The notes under the pieces are model-generated. The model had not been told where the DNA came from, searched no databases, and saw only the letters and a program-made list of their open reading frames with translations. From Treponema sp. (GTDB lineage: Bacteria > Spirochaetota > Spirochaetia > Treponematales > Breznakiellaceae): 8,777 nucleotides of DNA. Shown here one piece after another: positions 5,736 to 8,777 of the stretch (the stretch's first letter is position 1; each line of letters opens with the position of its first letter). Where the stretch lies: positions 1 to 8,777 of the forward strand of contig JAISAN010000079.1 of the NCBI GenBank assembly GCA_031266635.1, read 5' to 3'. The position numbers were made by a program, and so were the translations under genes.

Positions 5736-7697
5736 ATGAACGACTCTGGGTTCAAGGAACCCCCAAAAGATAAAAAAAAGCCAAAGGGCGGAGGGCCCCA
5801 ATTCCCCTTTGGCGGCCCGAAACTGCCGGATTTGAAGCCCTTTGGGGGATGGAAATTTTCCATTGTTTATATCCTCGTCCTTGTGGTGGGGATGAGTCTC
5901 TTTAACTATGTGTTTCTGAACCGGGTGAATCCTACCATTGATTTTTCGGAATTCAAGGCAAAAATCGCCGCCGGGGAGATTAAACGGGTAGAAATAACGG
6001 ATTCCTATTTTACCGGTTATACCAGCGCGGCCCCCCGGCGCGCTCCGGCCCCCCAGTCGCCCTTTAGAAGTTCATCCGCTTCCGCCGGGGAGAACGTATA
6101 CCGGACGGTGCCCATTCCCATTGACGATCCGGACCTTATCAAACTGATGGATGAAAAAAATATCGCCTATTACGCGGTTTCCCGGCAGGGGAGCACGATC
6201 CTCAATATCATTTTTAGCTGGGTGCTGCCTATCGCCTTTTTCTTTCTTATCTGGCGTTTTGTGGTGAAACGGCTGGGAAACATGGGGGGCAATGTGCTTT
6301 CCGTGGGGCAGAACCGGGCGGTGATTGTGGCGGAGGGGGATATTATCACCCGGTTTAACGATGTGGCCGGGGTGGATGAGGCCAAGGAAGAGCTGGTGGA
6401 AGTGGTGGACTTTCTCAAAAATCCCCAAAAGTACACCGATATTGGGGGCAAGATTCCCAAGGGGGTGCTGCTGGTAGGCCCGCCGGGGACGGGGAAGACC
6501 CTGCTGGCCCGGGCCGTCGCGGGAGAGGCGGAGGTGGCTTTCTTCCGCATGAGCGGCGCGGATTTTGTGGAGATGTTTGTGGGGGTCGGGGCGGCCCGGG
6601 TGCGGGACCTTTTCAAACAGGCCCGGGACAAGGCGCCCTGCATTATCTTTATTGACGAGCTTGACGCTATCGGCAAAAGCCGGATCAACAATATCGCCGG
6701 GGGTAACGACGAGCGGGAGCAGACCTTAAACCAGCTTTTGGTGGAGATGGACGGCTTTGACGCTACTTCGGGGCTTATCATCCTGGCGGCCACCAACCGG
6801 CCCGATGTGCTTGATCCGGCCCTGCTCCGGCCCGGACGCTTTGACCGGCAGGTGCTGGTGGACCGGCCGGACCTGAAAGGCCGGGAAGAGATACTCAAAA
6901 TCCATTCCAAGGCGGTAAAGCTTTCCCCCCAGATGGACCTGACGGCGGTGGCGAAGATAACCTCCGGTTTTTCCGGCGCCGATCTGGCCAACATCGTGAA
7001 CGAGGCGGCCCTCCTGGCGGTCCGGGCGGGGCGGCAGATGGTCTTGCAGAAGGACTTTGACGAGGCCATCGAAAAAACCGTGGCGGGACTGCAAAAAAAG
7101 ACCAGGGTCTTGAAACCGGCGGAACGGCGGCTTACCGCCTACCACGAGGCCGGCCATGCCCTGGTGGCCGCCTTTACCTCCAACGCCGATCCGGTTCAGA
7201 AAATTTCGATTATCCCCCGGGGTTTTGCCCTGGGGTATACCCTGCAAATGCCGGTGGAGGATCGGTATACCGTTACCCAGTCCGACCTTTTGGGAAAGAT
7301 CGACATTCTTTTGGGGGGGCGTCTTGCCGAGGAAATGATCTCCGGGGAATATTCCACCGGCGCCGCCAATGATCTGACCAAGGCCACCGACATTGCCCGC
7401 AAGATGATCACCGATTACGGCATGAGCGGCCGTTTCCGCAACGTAGCTTTGACTTCACGGGGCTCCGGTATGCCCGAACGGCAGGAACCGATGTTCCAGC
7501 GGGAATACGCGGAGAGTACCCAGCAGTATGTGGATGAGGAAATCGCCCGGGTGGTGGATCAGGAGTACGGGAAAACCAAAGAAATTCTGGAAAACCGCCG
7601 GGATATTCTGGATCGGGTGGCGGCGGCGCTTCTGGAAAAAGAAACGCTGGATGAAAAGGAATTTAAAGCCCTGCTGGAACCGGCGGCACTTATATAG
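5736..7697 (+). CDS. ftsH: ATP-dependent zinc metalloprotease FtsH
   Basis: Membrane-anchored hexameric AAA+ protease that extracts and degrades damaged membrane proteins and some regulators. Its 653 residues are close to the usual length. Order: a Pro/Lys/Gly-rich N-terminal segment of about 40 residues, longer than in E. coli FtsH; membrane helix about 41-61; periplasmic domain with a Pro/Ser/Ala-rich insert at about 97-118; membrane helix about 154-177; AAA domain with Walker A GPPGTGKT at 248-255, pore loop FVG at 281-283, Walker B IIFIDELDA with D307 and E308, and arginines R365 and R368 in the second region of homology. The protease has HEAGH at 470-474 and third zinc ligand D546. All catalytic residues are present. 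The ATG at 5736 is chosen because AAAGGAGG ends five bases upstream and the first residues precede membrane helix 1. The last codons CTT-ATA-TAG overlap the terminal repeat of the downstream hairpin element. Confidence 0.98.
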   Translation: MNDSGFKEPPKDKKKPKGGGPQFPFGGPKLPDLKPFGGWKFSIVYILVLVVGMSLFNYVFLNRVNPTIDFSEFKAKIAAGEIKRVEITDSYFTGYTSAAPRRAPAPQSPFRSSSASAGENVYRTVPIPIDDPDLIKLMDEKNIAYYAVSRQGSTILNIIFSWVLPIAFFFLIWRFVVKRLGNMGGNVLSVGQNRAVIVAEGDIITRFNDVAGVDEAKEELVEVVDFLKNPQKYTDIGGKIPKGVLLVGPPGTGKTLLARAVAGEAEVAFFRMSGADFVEMFVGVGAARVRDLFKQARDKAPCIIFIDELDAIGKSRINNIAGGNDEREQTLNQLLVEMDGFDATSGLIILAATNRPDVLDPALLRPGRFDRQVLVDRPDLKGREEILKIHSKAVKLSPQMDLTAVAKITSGFSGADLANIVNEAALLAVRAGRQMVLQKDFDEAIEKTVAGLQKKTRVLKPAERRLTAYHEAGHALVAAFTSNADPVQKISIIPRGFALGYTLQMPVEDRYTVTQSDLLGKIDILLGGRLAEEMISGEYSTGAANDLTKATDIARKMITDYGMSGRFRNVALTSRGSGMPERQEPMFQREYAESTQQYVDEEIARVVDQEYGKTKEILENRRDILDRVAAALLEKETLDEKEFKALLEPAALI

Positions 7698-7824
7698 AGT
7701 CTGTCCATAATGTAGACACATTATGGACAGACTTCCTTAAAAAAAGCATTTTCGCAGCCTAAAGGCTAAGAAAATGCAAGGTCTGTCTACAAAGTAACCG
7801 ACTTTGTAGACAGACACTATATAG
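7691..7824. repeat. Triple-hairpin intergenic element with terminal inverted repeats (MITE-like)
   Basis: A 134-base module with no open frame. Its ends are imperfect inverted repeats of the pattern TATATAGNGTCTGTCYA, left at 7691-7707 and right at 7807-7823, with two differences in 17. TATATAG also occurs as a direct copy at each end (7691-7697 and 7818-7824), so it could be a target duplication. Inside are three consecutive hairpins. The first is a perfect 16-bp stem (7698-7713 with 7718-7733, loop AGAC). The second is 7746-7777. The third is a perfect 15-bp stem (7781-7795 with 7801-7815, loop AACCG). GTCTGTC or its complement occurs four times. The form suggests a miniature mobile element or a dispersed palindromic repeat. 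No transposase is nearby, and copies elsewhere in the genome cannot be checked from this window. Confidence 0.6.
7739..7777 (-). terminator. Intrinsic terminator for the XRE gene
   Basis: On the minus strand GCATTTTC (7777-7770) pairs with GAAAATGC (7753-7746). Inside, AGCC pairs with GGCT around a TTTA loop, with a 2x2 internal mismatch between the two stems. Seven T residues (7745-7739) follow at once. This is a textbook rho-independent terminator reading leftwards, about 60 bases after the XRE stop. It also protects ftsH from antisense transcription. On the plus strand no T run follows it, so it would not terminate ftsH. Confidence 0.75.
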
Positions 7825-7836
7825 CGGATTTTCCGT

Positions 7837-8193
7837 TTATTCATGCTGAGGCTCATTTTTTCCGCTTTTTTCCGGCAGATAGCGGCTCATCACGTTTTCC
7901 ACCGCTTTGTGAAAAGAGTCGTTAAGATCGTGGGCATACCCGCTGAAACCGTCATCGGGAACCGATTCGGGGAGAAAAAACTGAAAAGGTTCAACCATGA
8001 GGGCGGTGGAAAGTTTCGACAGGCTTTTGCAGGAAATTCCTTTTTTACCGTTTTCGATATCGTTGATAAAATTGTGGGTAAGGCCCGACTTGAGGCCCAG
8101 GCCAAACTGGGAGATATTCTGCAAATTCCGGATGCGTTTTAGGTTTTTGCTGACCAGGATACGTATATCCTCTTCATTGATGTGTTCTTTCAT
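7837..8193 (-). CDS. XRE-family helix-turn-helix regulator
   Basis: A 118-residue soluble protein with one Cro/C1-type DNA-binding domain at about residues 13-72. SQFGLGLKSG forms the second helix, THNFINDIENGK the recognition helix and turn, and KSLSKLSTALMVEPFQFF the closing helices. The remaining 45 residues are charged and show no ligand or dimerisation domain that I recognise. Such proteins usually bind operators as dimers and often control their own or neighbouring genes; the target here is unknown. The ATG at 8193 has only a poorly spaced AGG before it (CCAGGT directly abuts it), with GGGA about 12 bases upstream, so translation may be weak. It stands alone. It is separated from ftsH by the hairpin element that supplies its terminator, and from the upstream peptidase gene by 106 bases containing a possible terminator. 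It could be a lone chromosomal regulator or the remains of a mobile region. Confidence 0.85.
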   Translation of the reverse strand: MKEHINEEDIRILVSKNLKRIRNLQNISQFGLGLKSGLTHNFINDIENGKKGISCKSLSKLSTALMVEPFQFFLPESVPDDGFSGYAHDLNDSFHKAVENVMSRYLPEKSGKNEPQHE

Positions 8194-8203
8194 ACCTGGA
8201 TCT

Positions 8204-8232
8204 ATTGTCCCAGTTTTTTAATATTTCAACAA
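8204..8232 (-). promoter_or_regulatory. Possible promoter for the XRE gene
   Basis: The minus strand reads TTGTTG (8232-8227), 17 bases of A/T-rich spacer, then GACAAT (8209-8204), just upstream of the ATG at 8193. The spacing is ideal but both hexamers are poor matches, and the implied start site would leave almost no leader. Weak evidence. Confidence 0.3.
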
Positions 8233-8249
8233 GTAACCGGAAGCGGCAA

Positions 8250-8272
8250 AAATACCACCGGAACGGTTCCGG
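8250..8272 (-). terminator. Possible weak terminator after the M15 peptidase gene
   Basis: On the minus strand CCGGAA (8272-8267) and TTCCGG (8263-8258) flank a 3-base loop, giving a GC-rich 6-bp stem. A T5 run follows after a short gap (TGGTATTTTT). The gap between stem and T run weakens it as an intrinsic terminator. It lies 28 bases past the peptidase stop. Confidence 0.35.
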
Positions 8273-8299
8273 CCGGTCTTTCGCCCCGTTCTTGCACCG

Positions 8300-8777
8300 T
8301 TAACGGAGGTGGGCAGGGGGCGTCTTGCTGAGTATGAGGATTTCCGGCCGGTACTCAAAGTGCATGGTGTCAAAAAAAAGCCACTTTCCGCCCCAGATAA
8401 AGCCGTACGCTTCAAAGGCCTTGATGACAGCGCCGGGGGGGTGAAGCCGGCGGTCGTATGATACGGCCCACCATTCGGGGGTTCTTTGGATAGTCCACAG
8501 CCAGTAGGTTTCCCGGCCCCCCAGGGATTTGGGGAGCAGATCCAGGGCCGCTCCGTAGGCGTGGAAACTTCTGCTCTGGGTATCGGCGATGCTTCGCCAG
8601 TTCCAGCCGTCCAGAGTGTCAAGATTGTCGATCCACGATCTGACCTGGGGATTTGTTGCCGCCTCCGCCAGGATTCGTTCTTCTACCATAGCCAGTTCTT
8701 CCAGGATCATATAATGAACCATGACCGGCCGGCCGAGGAAACGAATGGATTTTACCCGGTCCCAGGATTCGTCCCGG
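8300..8777 (-). CDS. M15-family peptidoglycan peptidase (VanY/CwlK-like), 5'-partial
   Basis: Zinc peptidase of the D-alanyl-D-alanine carboxypeptidase/L-alanyl-D-glutamate endopeptidase group, which trims or cuts peptidoglycan stem peptides. The frame stays open to the window edge and the residues before the ATG at 8722 look coding (RVKSIRFLGRPV), so the true start, with any signal peptide, lies outside. Numbering from 8722: the first metal-binding motif is SFHAYGAALD with H54 and D61; the second is DTMHFEY with probable catalytic acid D118, third ligand H121 and E123. Using Asp rather than Glu three residues before the last His fits the CwlK-like branch better than VanX. Between the motifs are many Trp residues and a GxxWGGKW-like segment (107-114) common to these domains. 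The C-terminal end is complete at 8300. Location is expected to be periplasmic. Substrate bond and name cannot be settled from this fragment. Confidence 0.85.
   Translation of the reverse strand, partial: RDESWDRVKSIRFLGRPVMVHYMILEELAMVEERILAEAATNPQVRSWIDNLDTLDGWNWRSIADTQSRSFHAYGAALDLLPKSLGGRETYWLWTIQRTPEWWAVSYDRRLHPPGAVIKAFEAYGFIWGGKWLFFDTMHFEYRPEILILSKTPPAHLR

Noticed and set aside
6170..7069. 299-codon minus-strand open frame inside ftsH
   Set aside because: Its Ser/Arg/Pro-rich composition is typical of an antisense shadow, and it overlaps the conserved AAA domain.
7691..7824. CRISPR array
   Set aside because: The repeated GTCTGTC units alternate in orientation and form hairpins; there are no direct repeats with regular unique spacers.
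7837..8777. Toxin-antitoxin or phage lysis cassette made of the XRE regulator and the M15 peptidase
   Set aside because: The genes are separated by 106 bases with a possible terminator, no toxin-sized partner is present, and the peptidase is too incomplete at its N-terminus to call an endolysin.

Overview
The window looks like chromosome of a spirochete, most likely a Treponema-type bacterium and perhaps one of the moderately GC-rich gut treponemes. This rests on the FliS and FlgN-like flagellar chaperones, the style of the FtsH and hybrid-kinase proteins, a sigma-28-like flagellar promoter, and GC-rich third codon positions with abundant ATA/ATT-AAA patches. It is my recognition by eye, not the result of a search. 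No rRNA, tRNA, CRISPR array, transposase or prophage gene is visible.

Layout, left to right. (1) Bases 1-4345, plus strand, are a tightly packed three-gene unit. It holds a large hybrid sensor histidine kinase cut at its 5' end by the window edge, an unrecognised four-helix membrane protein, and a MinD/ParA-type ATPase with an acidic, coiled-coil-like C-terminal extension. (2) Bases 4342-5373, minus strand, are a two-gene flagellar chaperone operon, fliS then a flgN-like gene. It runs head-on into the ATPase gene, and the two stop codons share one CTAG. (3) Bases 5374-5735 are a divergent regulatory region. It has a sigma-28-like -10 element facing fliS, and a sigma-70-type promoter facing ftsH whose -35 box lies inside a perfect 7-bp inverted repeat. 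A long, hairpin-rich leader follows. (4) Bases 5736-7697 are ftsH, the membrane AAA+ zinc protease. (5) Bases 7691-7824 are a compact array of three hairpins bounded by imperfect terminal inverted repeats, MITE-like in form. It supplies the ftsH stop codon, and its central hairpin plus a T7 run forms an intrinsic terminator for the minus-strand gene beyond it. (6) Bases 7837-8193, minus strand, are a small XRE-family regulator. (7) Bases 8300-8777, minus strand, are an M15-family peptidoglycan peptidase whose N-terminus lies beyond the window.

How the genes fit together. The fliS-flgN pair would guard flagellin and hook-associated proteins before export and be switched on with late flagellar genes. 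The MinD-like ATPase, its membrane partner and the kinase could form a signalling or positioning module at the membrane, but that link comes only from gene order. FtsH handles membrane-protein quality control under its own promoter. The most unusual object is the triple-hairpin element at the ftsH 3' end. Its two outer hairpins are homologous but differ by paired, compensating changes.
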